Part shown: positions 44,403 to 53,319 of the stretch, piece after piece
How the letters are laid out: every line of letters starts with the position of its first letter
Numbering within the stretch: position 1 is the first letter of the stretch
NCBI RefSeq assembly: GCF_016864575.1
Contig: NZ_CP044126.1
Coordinates: 930,001-994,000, forward strand
Origin: Rhizobium sp. BG4
Lineage (GTDB): Bacteria > Pseudomonadota > Alphaproteobacteria > Rhizobiales > Rhizobiaceae
Direction: 5' to 3'
DNA: 64,000 nt
The notes under the pieces: model-generated
Told to the model about the DNA's origin: nothing
What the model saw: the letters and a program-made list of their open reading frames with translations, nothing else
Database searches by the model: none
Made by a program: the position numbers and the translations under genes

Positions 44403-47400
44403 CTATTTCAGGGCTGCTTCGAAGCTCGCGCTCAACACGTCGAGCAGGTGGTCGGCATTGGCCTGCGAAAAGACCATCGGCGGCCGCATCTTCAGGACGT
44501 TGTCGTGCGGCCCTTCCGTTCCCATCAGGATCCCGCGTTCGCGCGCCCCGTCGTTGATCTTCCTTGCCAGGTCCGTGGCCGGAGCTTTCGTCCTGCGATC
44601 AACGACCAGTTCGATACCAAGGAACAGCCCCAGCCCGCGCACGTCGCCGATGATGTCGAAGCGCTGCTGCATTTTACGGAAGCCATCGAGCAGATAGTTG
44701 CCGACGCTGAGAGCATTCTCCCGCAGACGGTCGCGCTCGATCGCATTCAGCACGGCGAGCCCGATCGCACACGACACCGGATTTCCGGCGAACGTATTGA
44801 AATACTCCATGCCGTTGTTGAAACTGTCCGCCACTTCGCGTGTCGTCACCACGGCCGACATCGGGTGGCCATTGCCGATCGGCTTGCCCATTGAGACGAT
44901 GTCGGGAACGACATCCTGCGTTTCGAAGGCCCACCAGTGGCTTCCGACCCGGCCAAAGCCCACCTGGACCTCATCGGCCAGGCAAAGGCCGCCTGCGGCC
45001 CGGACCATGGCATAGACTTCCTTGAGATAGCCGTCCGGCAAGAAGACCTGACCGGCGACGCTCGGAATGGATTCCGCAATGAAGAAGCCCGGGGAGCGCC
45101 CGTCTCTGCGCATCGCTTCGATATGATCCGCAACGCTCTGCGCGAAACGCTTGGCGTGCTCGGCATGGGGCCAGCTTTCGGGCGCGTGGTAGCTGTCTGG
45201 AATGACCGCTTCATAGACGTGGTCGGGCCGTCCCTTGCCGCCCTTGCGCTTATACTTGTAGGCACTGAGATCGATCAGTTCCTGCGTCGTGCCGTGATAG
45301 GCCCAGTCGAGGACAATAGCTTCGTTGTGGCCCGTATGATTGCGCGCCATGCGCAGCATCAGGCTATTGGCTTCGCTGCCCGAGCAAGCGAAGGAAGCAA
45401 CAGCGAGGCCCGCGGGCAACGTTGCCGTCAGCCGTTCGGCATATTCAACGATGTTGTCGTGAAGATAGCGCGTATTGGTGTTGAGCACGGCTGCCTGACG
45501 TGAGACCGCCTCGACGACATCCGGGTGGCTATGGCCGAGATGGCATACGTTGTTGAAGCAATCGAGATAGGCGCGGCCGAAATTGTCGATCAGCCATGCG
45601 CCTTCACCACGCACGAACTTGATCGGCTCGGAATAGGAAATCGACAGGTTGGGAAGCAGAAGTTCCCGGCGCTTGGAAATGATTTCTTCCCTCGTTCGGC
45701 CGGTCTGACCGAATGCTTCCGGCGGAATCTTGGCGAGCGCCGCGACATCGGGAAAGAGGTCTTCCCAGACGTCGAGATAGGCAGCCTCGCCGACGCCGAT
45801 GATCTCGGCCGCGGTCAATTCGGTATCTGATGATACCTGGAAGTGGAGATGGGGCGTCCAGCCGCCATTCTCGCCGATACCACCCATATAGCCGACGAGA
45901 TCACCGGCCTCCAGCCGATCGCCGGGCTTGAGGCGCTCGAGGGCTTCATGGGCCATATGACCCCAAAGCGTGTTGAAGGGCGGGCATCCTTCCGGCCGGT
46001 GCTCAAGCAGGACCAAGCCGCCGTAGCCGAGAGGTTCGCGCTCGACCTCGACGCTCTTCACCGTCGCCGCAAGGGGGGTAAAGAGCGGCGTTTGCGCCGG
46101 CATGAACAGATCGACGCCGAGATGGTGAATTCGCCGCTTGCCTTCGATGAAGCGCGATTCAAAGGCCTTGTCTGTGTAGACGGTTCTCGCTTCGCCCCAG
46201 GGGCCGATACCGAGCGTGACCTTGTGGCGTGCCGAGAAGTCGTCCCACCATTTTGTCGCCTCTTCGGGACGCTGCTCCGCCGAGGCAACGGTCATCACAT
46301 GTGCGGGATCGCCATAAGGCACGATTGCCTTGGTCATCTGCGCCGCCGCAGGGCGAACGACATCCGCGAACGACTTGCTATTGTCAGAAATCCAGCGGCG
46401 CACCGCGCCGGCACCCTCGATAGCATCGAAGCCGCAGGCTTTCCGGAGGATCGCTGTCGCAAGGCGCGGGTTCATCGCATCCATCTTTTCAAGCAATCGC
46501 CAGGCCGGTGCCTCGCTGATTGCCAGATACGGATTGTCGCCGGTCTGCTCGTGACGCGACGCGGAGAAGGTCACACTGGTGACGAGGCGCATTGCGATCA
46601 GGTTGAACAGGACGTCGATTTCCTCCGCCTGAAGCGGATAACGCTCATGGAATCCCGCAGCGAGAGCAGCGGCCGCGCCGATCGGGTCTTCCATATCGAG
46701 AATGGCGTAGGCACAGGCAATGGCGACTTCGGCGATGAGGACGGTGTGGACGGCATCGCCGAAATCGATGACGCCGGAAATCCGCTGATGGTCATGCTCG
46801 TCGACGAGGATGTTCCAATCGTTGGCGTCGTTGTGGATGACCTGTGACCGCAGACGCGAGAGCTTCGGTTCGACCTTGTCTTCGAAGGCCGCAATGAGGC
46901 GCTCGAGGATCGCCCGCCGGCGCTCGTCCCTGATAAAGTGGAGACGCTGACGCGCACGCTTGGCATGACGCAGATCCCAATCCAGATCGCGCAGGGCACC
47001 CGGATGAATGAAGCCTTGAAGAGCGCGATCCAGCTCGCCCAGCGAGCGGCCAAAACTACGCATGAGCTCGGTCGTCCTGCCGACCTCCGCAAGCGGCTTG
47101 CCGGCCAGCCAGCCGACCAGCCGCACGGCATGTGCCTCGCCGTTGGCGGCAACCGTGTTCGCCAGAAAATCGCCCGCGCGGCTCTCCTTGAGGTGCGGCA
47201 CCATGAGGTCCGGTGCTGCCCGGCCAAGATGATGAAGAAGAGCGGTCTGGAACTCGCTTTCGATCTTTGGTTCGGTCGCGTTGACGATCTTGAGGATCCA
47301 GCCGGCGTCCGTCTCCGTCTTGATGCGGTAGTTGCGATCACGCTCGCTATCAAGAGGCGAAGCGGTTCCCTCAACCCCGAATATATCCTTGGCGAGGCGT

Positions 47401-47450
47401 TCCGCATCATCAGGAGAAAACTGTGGCGCTGGATGGGAAAGATCGGTCAT
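44403..47450 (-). CDS. APH kinase / M23-like / class III aminotransferase-fold fusion (putative hydroxylysine kinase-phospholyase)
   Basis: This single 1015-residue chain has three parts. Residues about 15-330 form an APH/choline-kinase fold with catalytic HNDANDWN (D208, N213) and the metal-binding IDFGD (D229). Residues about 430-550 form an M23/LytM-like domain keeping HLGVD (H443, D447) and HLHFQ (H534, H536). Residues 590-1015 form a class III aminotransferase fold with ADEVQVGFGR (D826) and Schiff-base lysine K856 in SMGKPIGNGHP. The human pair hydroxylysine kinase plus 5-phosphohydroxylysine phospho-lyase, and the related phosphoethanolamine phospho-lyase, have the first and third folds. 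The fusion may phosphorylate an amino alcohol and then eliminate phosphate and ammonia. Hydroxylysine is favoured by the lysine genes nearby; ethanolamine-type substrates remain possible. No signal peptide. Confidence 0.83.
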   Translation of the reverse strand: MTDLSHPAPQFSPDDAERLAKDIFGVEGTASPLDSERDRNYRIKTETDAGWILKIVNATEPKIESEFQTALLHHLGRAAPDLMVPHLKESRAGDFLANTVAANGEAHAVRLVGWLAGKPLAEVGRTTELMRSFGRSLGELDRALQGFIHPGALRDLDWDLRHAKRARQRLHFIRDERRRAILERLIAAFEDKVEPKLSRLRSQVIHNDANDWNILVDEHDHQRISGVIDFGDAVHTVLIAEVAIACAYAILDMEDPIGAAAALAAGFHERYPLQAEEIDVLFNLIAMRLVTSVTFSASRHEQTGDNPYLAISEAPAWRLLEKMDAMNPRLATAILRKACGFDAIEGAGAVRRWISDNSKSFADVVRPAAAQMTKAIVPYGDPAHVMTVASAEQRPEEATKWWDDFSARHKVTLGIGPWGEARTVYTDKAFESRFIEGKRRIHHLGVDLFMPAQTPLFTPLAATVKSVEVEREPLGYGGLVLLEHRPEGCPPFNTLWGHMAHEALERLKPGDRLEAGDLVGYMGGIGENGGWTPHLHFQVSSDTELTAAEIIGVGEAAYLDVWEDLFPDVAALAKIPPEAFGQTGRTREEIISKRRELLLPNLSISYSEPIKFVRGEGAWLIDNFGRAYLDCFNNVCHLGHSHPDVVEAVSRQAAVLNTNTRYLHDNIVEYAERLTATLPAGLAVASFACSGSEANSLMLRMARNHTGHNEAIVLDWAYHGTTQELIDLSAYKYKRKGGKGRPDHVYEAVIPDSYHAPESWPHAEHAKRFAQSVADHIEAMRRDGRSPGFFIAESIPSVAGQVFLPDGYLKEVYAMVRAAGGLCLADEVQVGFGRVGSHWWAFETQDVVPDIVSMGKPIGNGHPMSAVVTTREVADSFNNGMEYFNTFAGNPVSCAIGLAVLNAIERDRLRENALSVGNYLLDGFRKMQQRFDIIGDVRGLGLFLGIELVVDRRTKAPATDLARKINDGARERGILMGTEGPHDNVLKMRPPMVFSQANADHLLDVLSASFEAALK

Positions 47451-47514
47451 AGTCGTTGTTTTTCCAAGCTATTTCTTATTCGAACAACTTGGCATGCAAT
47501 GTGTTTTGAGGCAT

Positions 47515-47571
47515 CAAGTAAGCTGTCGGATCAAACCGGCATATTGTCGGGATGGGCCGACATATGTCCGG
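47515..47571. promoter_or_regulatory. AsnC/Lrp-like operator in the fusion-gene/AsnC divergent promoter
   Basis: CCGGCATATTGTCGG (47536-47550) and CCGACATATGTCCGG (47557-47571) are 15-bp near-palindromes whose starts are 21 bp apart. A weaker half-site ending TGTCGG falls a further 21 bp upstream (47515-47529). The last copy lies just before the ribosome site of the AsnC gene, so autoregulation is likely. Confidence 0.7.
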
Positions 47572-47588
47572 TCCTGAGGAGGATGGGC

Positions 47589-48029
47589 ATGCGTGAGCTC
47601 GACGTCAAAGATCGAGAGATACTCCAGATCCTGTCCAAGGAAGCGCGTATCGCTCTGAAGACTTTGGCCGGAAGAATCGGGCTGTCGCGCAGCGCGACGA
47701 GCGAGCGTGTGACGAATCTCGAGCGCAGCGGCATTATCAGGGGCTATCGCGCCGACATTGGCGAGATCGACGCCAATGTCATCCGGGCGATCTTGCTGGT
47801 CAGCCTGAAGCGGACGCCCGCCCTCGGTCTGCTCGATCTGCTTGCCCGCAATACGCAGGTTCGCCGCGTTTCCTCGGTCAGCGGTCAACTCGACCTTATA
47901 ATAGAGTTGGAAGCAGCCTCGATCGACGATCTCAATCGTATCCGCGATATGATCGCCAGCCACGAGACAGTCGATGACATCACTACGGCGGTCGTGCTTC
48001 GCCGGGATATCGATCGCGAGACGCGCTAG
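47589..48029 (+). CDS. Lrp/AsnC family transcriptional regulator
   Basis: This 146-residue protein has an N-terminal helix-turn-helix (LDVKDREILQILSKEARIAL, LAGRIGLSRSATSERVTNLE) and a C-terminal RAM ligand domain (VRRVSSVSGQLDLIIELEA). The start at 47589 has GAGGAGG six bases upstream. It is divergent from the kinase/phospho-lyase fusion gene and probably controls it and the ABC operon, sensing an amino acid. It converges on the LysR gene with only 13 bp between stops. Confidence 0.92.
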   Translation: MRELDVKDREILQILSKEARIALKTLAGRIGLSRSATSERVTNLERSGIIRGYRADIGEIDANVIRAILLVSLKRTPALGLLDLLARNTQVRRVSSVSGQLDLIIELEAASIDDLNRIRDMIASHETVDDITTAVVLRRDIDRETR

Positions 48030-48042
48030 CCGTTAAACAGCG

Positions 48043-48969
48043 CTACTCCGCGCGGGACACGCTTGCGGCCACCGGCTCATCCGCGCCCACTTCCGACAAA
48101 AGCCAGCTTTGGAACTCCTCCGCCACGGGATGGCTCTGCTTTTCCTCGGGGCGGACGACGTAGTAGGCGTTTTCGGTGCGCATCGTCGTCGGCAGCAGCG
48201 GGGTGAGGAGGCCGGAGCGCAGTTCTTCCTCGATCAGGTAGGTCGGCAGCAGGGCGGCGCCGAGGCCGGATATGGCGGCCGAGACCATCATCGAGAACTG
48301 GTCGAAGCGCAGGCCGTGATAGGCGTTTTCGATGCCGAGTTCCTGCAGGCGGGAGAAATCGGACCACAGCTTCGGGCGGGTGGTCAGATGCAGAAGCGGC
48401 ATTTGCGTGAAGTCCGGGCCACCATCGATGCGGTACTGCCTGGCGAGCTCGGCGCTTGCGGCCGGGATCACGGTTTCGTCGCAGAGGAAGACCGGAGTGC
48501 CGCCCGCCCAGACCGGCAGGCCGTAATGGATGGCGAGATCGAAGCTGTCTTCCATGAAGCTGAACGGCTTGGAGCGGGATTCGATCGTCAGCGACACATC
48601 GGGGCAACGCGCCAGAAAGCGGCCGAGCCGCGGCACGAGCCATTTCGCCCCGAATGTCGGCAGGGTCGCAACCTTCAGCGTGGCGCGCATGCGCCCGGCC
48701 GCCGCCGCGTCGATCATCAGCCGCTCTGAACGCGACAGAAGATCCCGGACCTCCGGAAGCAGCCGGCGCCCGGCCTCCGACAGGATGACCCGCTGGCGTA
48801 TCCGTTCGAACAGCTTCAGCCCCGTCTGCTTTTCGAGATCGGCGATCTGGCGGCTGATGGCGCTCTGCGTCAGGTTCAGCTCTTCGGCGGCGCGCGAAAA
48901 ATTTCCATGCCGTGCGGCGCATTCGAAAGCCTGCAACGTGACGATATCGGGGACCAGGCTTCTACGCAT
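48043..48969 (-). CDS. LysR family transcriptional regulator
   Basis: The protein of about 308 residues has an N-terminal winged helix (LQAFECAARHGNFSRAAEEL, SQSAISRQIADLE-like LTQSAISRQIADLE) and a LysR effector domain. It resembles the GcvA group (FGAKWLVPRLGRFLARCPDV, DLAIHYGLPVWAG). The start at 48969 was preferred, with the frame open to 49008. It is divergent from hglS and likely regulates the lysine-degradation set; a dyad at 49017-49037 fits its operator. Confidence 0.88.
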   Translation of the reverse strand: MRRSLVPDIVTLQAFECAARHGNFSRAAEELNLTQSAISRQIADLEKQTGLKLFERIRQRVILSEAGRRLLPEVRDLLSRSERLMIDAAAAGRMRATLKVATLPTFGAKWLVPRLGRFLARCPDVSLTIESRSKPFSFMEDSFDLAIHYGLPVWAGGTPVFLCDETVIPAASAELARQYRIDGGPDFTQMPLLHLTTRPKLWSDFSRLQELGIENAYHGLRFDQFSMMVSAAISGLGAALLPTYLIEEELRSGLLTPLLPTTMRTENAYYVVRPEEKQSHPVAEEFQSWLLSEVGADEPVAASVSRAE

Positions 48970-49016
48970 ATCATTCCGTTTCGGCATCAAGTTAGGTGTA
49001 GATTTCACAACATGAG

Positions 49017-49037
49017 ACTATATGGACGGAATATAGT
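49017..49037. promoter_or_regulatory. Dyad ACTATAT-N7-ATATAGT between the LysR gene and hglS
   Basis: Perfect 7-bp arms are separated by 7 bp and contain a T-N11-A core, the standard LysR-type box. It sits 48 bp from the LysR start and 45 bp from the hglS start. Confidence 0.6.
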
Positions 49038-49081
49038 GCATTTCGAGCATGAAGTCCTATCGTTTTCGAAGGTTGAGCAAA

Positions 49082-50473
49082 ATGACGAAGCACGTCACGT
49101 CGAGCGAAATCCGGTCGTCCTTTTCCGCGGCCATGTCGGCCATGTACCGCACCGAGGTTCCCGCTTACGGAACGCTGATGGACCTGGTCGCCCGCGTCAA
49201 TGACGAGGCTCTCTCCGCCGAGCCGGAACTCAAGACGCGCCTTCAAGCGACCGACAATCTGGAGCGCATTTCCGAGGAGCGCCACGGCGCGATCCGTCTC
49301 GGAACGGCTGAAGAACTGGCGATGATGCGTCGCGTCTTTGCCGTCATGGGCATGTATCCGGTCGGCTATTACGATCTCTCGACTGCAGGCGTTCCGGTTC
49401 ATTCGACCGCCTTCCGGCCGGTCGGCGACGCCGCGCTGAAGCGCAATCCCTTCCGCGTCTTCACCTCGCTGCTCCGCCTCGATCTCATTGCCGACGCTGA
49501 GCTGCGCGAGGAAGCGGCAAAGATCCTGGCGACCCGCCGCATCTTCACCGATGAGGCGATTGAACTGACGAAGAAAGCCGAAGAGAACGGCGGGCTGACC
49601 AAGGACGATGCCGATCGTTTCGTGGCTGCCGTGCTCGAAACCTTCCGCTGGCACGACAAGGCGATCGTCGATGTCGCGATGTACCATCGTCTGCATGACG
49701 CGCACCGCCTGATTGCCGACGTCGTCTCCTTCAAGGGTCCGCATATCAATCACCTGACGCCGCGCACGCTCGATATCGACAAGGTGCAGAGCCTGATGCC
49801 CGACTACGGCATTGCGCCGAAGGCGGTTGTCGAGGGTCCGCCGACCCGGCGCTGCGCCATTCTGCTGCGCCAGACATCGTTCAAGGCGCTCGAAGAAGCG
49901 GTCGCCTTTTCGGATGGCAAGGGCGGCTGGCAGACCGGCTCGCATACAGCGCGTTTCGGCGAGATCGAACAGCGCGGCATCGCGCTGACGCCGAAGGGCC
50001 GCGGCCTCTACGACCAGCTTCTGGAACAGTCGCGCAAGGTCGTCCGCCCGGCGGCCGACGGTTCGAATGCCGAGGCCTATGAGGCAGCGCTTGCCGCCAC
50101 CTTCGAGGCCTTCCCCGATGACTGGGCAACAATCCGCGCCGAAGGGCTCGGCTATTTCAGCTATTCGCTGACCGAAAAGGGCATGAAGGCATCGACGGAT
50201 GCGGCCGACATCGAAACGCTGGTTTCGGACGGTCTCGTCCAGTTCGACCCGATCGTCTACGAAGACTTCCTGCCGGTCAGCGCCGCCGGGATTTTCCAGT
50301 CCAATCTCGGCGACGGCGCGCAACAGGAATTCGTCGCCAGCCCCAACCAGCAGCGCTTCGAGACCGATCTCGGCGCCAAGGTTCTCAACGAATTCGATCA
50401 CTATGCGGGGATCGAGCAAGCATCGATCGACGAATGCCTTTCGAGGCTCTCGCGCCGCCCCGCGGCTCAGTAA
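49082..50473 (+). CDS. hglS: 2-Oxoadipate dioxygenase/decarboxylase (HglS, DUF1338)
   Basis: This 463-residue DUF1338/VOC-type enzyme converts 2-oxoadipate to D-2-hydroxyglutarate with Fe(II) and O2 in bacterial lysine catabolism. The putative metal ligands match those reported for Pseudomonas putida HglS (two His and one Glu): H68 in EERHGAIRLG, H224 in HINHLTPRTLD and E294 in RFGEIEQRGIAL. The substrate-binding arginine would be R72. The start at 49082 follows AAGGTTGAG; an 11-residue extension to 49049 is less likely. It is first of a four-gene plus-strand set for the final lysine steps and is divergent from a LysR gene. Confidence 0.9.
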   Translation: MTKHVTSSEIRSSFSAAMSAMYRTEVPAYGTLMDLVARVNDEALSAEPELKTRLQATDNLERISEERHGAIRLGTAEELAMMRRVFAVMGMYPVGYYDLSTAGVPVHSTAFRPVGDAALKRNPFRVFTSLLRLDLIADAELREEAAKILATRRIFTDEAIELTKKAEENGGLTKDDADRFVAAVLETFRWHDKAIVDVAMYHRLHDAHRLIADVVSFKGPHINHLTPRTLDIDKVQSLMPDYGIAPKAVVEGPPTRRCAILLRQTSFKALEEAVAFSDGKGGWQTGSHTARFGEIEQRGIALTPKGRGLYDQLLEQSRKVVRPAADGSNAEAYEAALAATFEAFPDDWATIRAEGLGYFSYSLTEKGMKASTDAADIETLVSDGLVQFDPIVYEDFLPVSAAGIFQSNLGDGAQQEFVASPNQQRFETDLGAKVLNEFDHYAGIEQASIDECLSRLSRRPAAQ

Positions 50474-50515
50474 TCGTCAAAACACGGCAGCAATCCGCAC
50501 ATTGGAGTCCGGCAC

Positions 50516-52048
50516 ATGAACATTTCCGTAAAGTCCTCTTCCGTCCTCGACGAAGCACACGCCATTCTCGATCGCCTCGGCGTCGACAAAGCAGCCTATA
50601 CCGATGGCAGCATGGTTTCCTTCTCCCCCATCACCGGCGAGAAGATCGGCAAGCTGAAGACCGTCGATGCGAAGGGTGCAGCCGCTGCGATCGAAGAGGC
50701 GCATGCCGCCTTCCAGACCTGGCGCCTGACGCCCGCCCCGAAGCGCGGCGAACTCGTGCGTCTTCTCGGTGAGGAATTGCGCGCCGCCAAGGCCGATCTC
50801 GGCCGCCTCGTCTCGATCGAAGCCGGCAAGATCCCGTCTGAAGGTCTCGGCGAAGTGCAGGAAATGATCGACATCTGCGATTACGCAGTCGGTCTGTCGC
50901 GCCAGCTCTACGGCCTGACGATCGCCACCGAACGTCCCGGCCACCGGATGATGGAAACCTGGCATCCGCTCGGCGTCGTCGGCATCATCTCCGCCTTCAA
51001 TTTCCCGGTTGCCGTCTGGTCCTGGAATGCTGCGCTCGCCCTCGTCTGCGGCAACAGCGTCGTCTGGAAGCCGTCGGAAAAGACGCCCCTGACGGCGCTC
51101 GCATCGCAGGCCATTCTGGAGCGCGCCCTGAAGCGCTTCGGCGACGCGCCGGCCGGCCTGTCGCAGGTCATCATCGGCGGCCGCGAGATCGGCGAGGCAC
51201 TCGTCGACCACAAGAACGTCGCGCTGGTCTCGGCGACGGGCTCCACCCGCATGGGCCGTGAAGTCGGTCCGCGCCTTGCCAAGCGCTTTGCCCGCTCGAT
51301 CCTGGAACTCGGCGGCAACAACGGCGGCATCGTCTGCCCGTCGGCCGATCTCGACATGGCGCTGCGCGCCATCGCCTTCGGCGCCATGGGCACCGCCGGC
51401 CAGCGCTGCACGACGCTTCGCCGCCTCTTCGTCCACGACAGCGTTTATGAAGAGCTCGTTCCGCGCCTCAAGAAGGCCTATGCCAGCGTCTCCGTCGGCA
51501 ACCCGCTCGACAGCGCAGCTCTCGTCGGCCCGCTCGTCGACAAGGCCGCTTATGACGGTATGCAGAAGGCGCTTGGCGAAGCCCGCGCGCATGGCGGCAA
51601 CGTCCATGGCGGCGAGCGTGTCGATCTCGGCCATCCCGATGCCTATTACGTCAAGCCGGCGCTTGTCGAAATGCCGAAGCACGAAGGTCCGGTTTTCGAA
51701 GAAACCTTCGCGCCGATCCTCTATGTCATGAAATACTCCGATTTCGACGCCGTCATTGCCGATCACAATGCGGTCGGTGCCGGCCTCTCCTCGTCGATCT
51801 TCACGCTCGACATGCGTGAAGCAGAGCGCTTCCTTGCCGCCGACGGTTCGGATTGCGGTATCGCCAACGTCAATATCGGCACATCCGGCGCCGAGATCGG
51901 CGGGGCGTTCGGCGGCGAGAAGGAAACCGGAGGTGGCCGCGAATCCGGCTCGGACGCCTGGCGCGCCTACATGCGCCGTGCGACCAACACGATCAACTAT
52001 TCGAAGGCCCTGCCTTTGGCACAGGGCGTATCCTTCGACATCGCATAA
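50516..52048 (+). CDS. Aldehyde dehydrogenase, ALDH7 type (predicted aminoadipate-semialdehyde dehydrogenase)
   Basis: This 510-residue NAD-dependent aldehyde dehydrogenase has general-base E264 in LELGGNNGGIV, nucleophile C298 in GTAGQRCTTLRR, and NFPVAVWSWNAALALVCGN. These sequences are typical of the antiquitin/ALDH7A1 group, which oxidises 2-aminoadipate 6-semialdehyde to 2-aminoadipate. It lies between hglS and an aminotransferase, exactly where that step is needed. It ends 12 bp before the aminotransferase start. Confidence 0.9.
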   Translation: MNISVKSSSVLDEAHAILDRLGVDKAAYTDGSMVSFSPITGEKIGKLKTVDAKGAAAAIEEAHAAFQTWRLTPAPKRGELVRLLGEELRAAKADLGRLVSIEAGKIPSEGLGEVQEMIDICDYAVGLSRQLYGLTIATERPGHRMMETWHPLGVVGIISAFNFPVAVWSWNAALALVCGNSVVWKPSEKTPLTALASQAILERALKRFGDAPAGLSQVIIGGREIGEALVDHKNVALVSATGSTRMGREVGPRLAKRFARSILELGGNNGGIVCPSADLDMALRAIAFGAMGTAGQRCTTLRRLFVHDSVYEELVPRLKKAYASVSVGNPLDSAALVGPLVDKAAYDGMQKALGEARAHGGNVHGGERVDLGHPDAYYVKPALVEMPKHEGPVFEETFAPILYVMKYSDFDAVIADHNAVGAGLSSSIFTLDMREAERFLAADGSDCGIANVNIGTSGAEIGGAFGGEKETGGGRESGSDAWRAYMRRATNTINYSKALPLAQGVSFDIA

Positions 52049-52060
52049 GGTGGACCTGTC

Positions 52061-53296
52061 ATGACGGTTTCAGCGAAAATCGAAGAGGCGGGCTTCCGGC
52101 CCGCTTCGCGGATCGCCTCGGTCGGCGTTTCGAAGATCCTGCAGATCGGCGCGAAGGCCGCCGCCATGAAGCGTGATGGCCTTCCGGTCATCATTCTCGG
52201 CGCCGGCGAGCCCGATTTCGACACGCCCGACAACGTCAAGAATGCCGCCAAGCGGGCGATCGATGCCGGGGAGACGAAATATACCGCTCTCGACGGCACA
52301 CCGGCCCTGAAGAAGGCGATCGTCGAGAAGTTCCGTCGCGAAAACGGCGTCGACTATACGACCGAGGAAGTGACGGTTGCGACCGGCGCCAAGCAGATCC
52401 TGTTCAACGCCTTCATGGCGAGCATCGATCCGGGCGACGAGGTGATCATCCCGACGCCCTACTGGACGTCCTATTCCGATATCGTCGAGATCTGCGGCGG
52501 CGTTTCTGTGCTGATCCCTTGCGATGCAGCGGCGGGATTCCGCCTGCAGGCCGAGCAGCTGGAAAAGGCGATCACGCCGAAGACCCGCTGGGTGCTGCTC
52601 AACTCGCCGTCCAACCCGTCGGGTGCTGCCTATAGCGCCGAAGACTACCGCCCGCTGCTCGACGTGCTTCTGCGCCATCCGCATGTCTGGCTGATGGTCG
52701 ACGATATGTATGAGCACATCGTCTATGACGATTTTGCCTTCGTGACGCCGGTTGCGATCGAGCCGCGGCTGAAGGAGCGCACGCTGACCATCAATGGCGT
52801 GTCGAAGGCCTATGCGATGACCGGCTGGCGCATCGGCTATGCCGGTGGCCCTAAGGCGCTGATCAAGGCCATGGCGGTCATCCAGAGCCAGGCCACCTCC
52901 TGCCCCTCTTCCGTCAGCCAGGCGGCCTCCGTCGAGGCGCTGAACGGGCCGCAGGATTTCCTGAAGGGCCGGCGCGACAGCTTCCGCCAGCGGCGCGATC
53001 TCGTCGTCTCCCGGCTGAACGCGATCGACGGCCTGGAATGCCGCACGCCGGAAGGCGCCTTCTACACCTTTTCGGGATGTGCGGGCGTTCTCGGCAAGAC
53101 GACGCCGAAGGGCAAGAGGCTGGAAGCCGATCAGGATTTCACCGATTATCTGCTCGAAGAGGCGCATGTCGCGGTGGTTCCGGGATCAGCGTTCGGACTT
53201 TCGCCCTACTTCCGGATTTCCTACGCGACATCGGAAGCGGAGCTCGTCGAGGCCCTCGACCGCATCGAGCGCGCCTGCGCCGCATTGCGGACCTGA
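52061..53296 (+). CDS. Class I aminotransferase (predicted 2-aminoadipate aminotransferase)
   Basis: This 411-residue fold-type I PLP aminotransferase of the aspartate/aromatic aminotransferase group has Schiff-base K249 in GVSKAYAMTGWRIGYAGG, NSPSNPSGAAYS, the MVDDMYEHIVYDDF region and FRISYATS. Position in the lysine set suggests that it moves the amino group from 2-aminoadipate to 2-oxoglutarate, giving 2-oxoadipate for HglS. The general fold is certain; substrate choice is inferred from context. Confidence 0.88.
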   Translation: MTVSAKIEEAGFRPASRIASVGVSKILQIGAKAAAMKRDGLPVIILGAGEPDFDTPDNVKNAAKRAIDAGETKYTALDGTPALKKAIVEKFRRENGVDYTTEEVTVATGAKQILFNAFMASIDPGDEVIIPTPYWTSYSDIVEICGGVSVLIPCDAAAGFRLQAEQLEKAITPKTRWVLLNSPSNPSGAAYSAEDYRPLLDVLLRHPHVWLMVDDMYEHIVYDDFAFVTPVAIEPRLKERTLTINGVSKAYAMTGWRIGYAGGPKALIKAMAVIQSQATSCPSSVSQAASVEALNGPQDFLKGRRDSFRQRRDLVVSRLNAIDGLECRTPEGAFYTFSGCAGVLGKTTPKGKRLEADQDFTDYLLEEAHVAVVPGSAFGLSPYFRISYATSEAELVEALDRIERACAALRT

Positions 53297-53319
53297 TAGG
53301 ACTCCGGCACCACTCGGCA

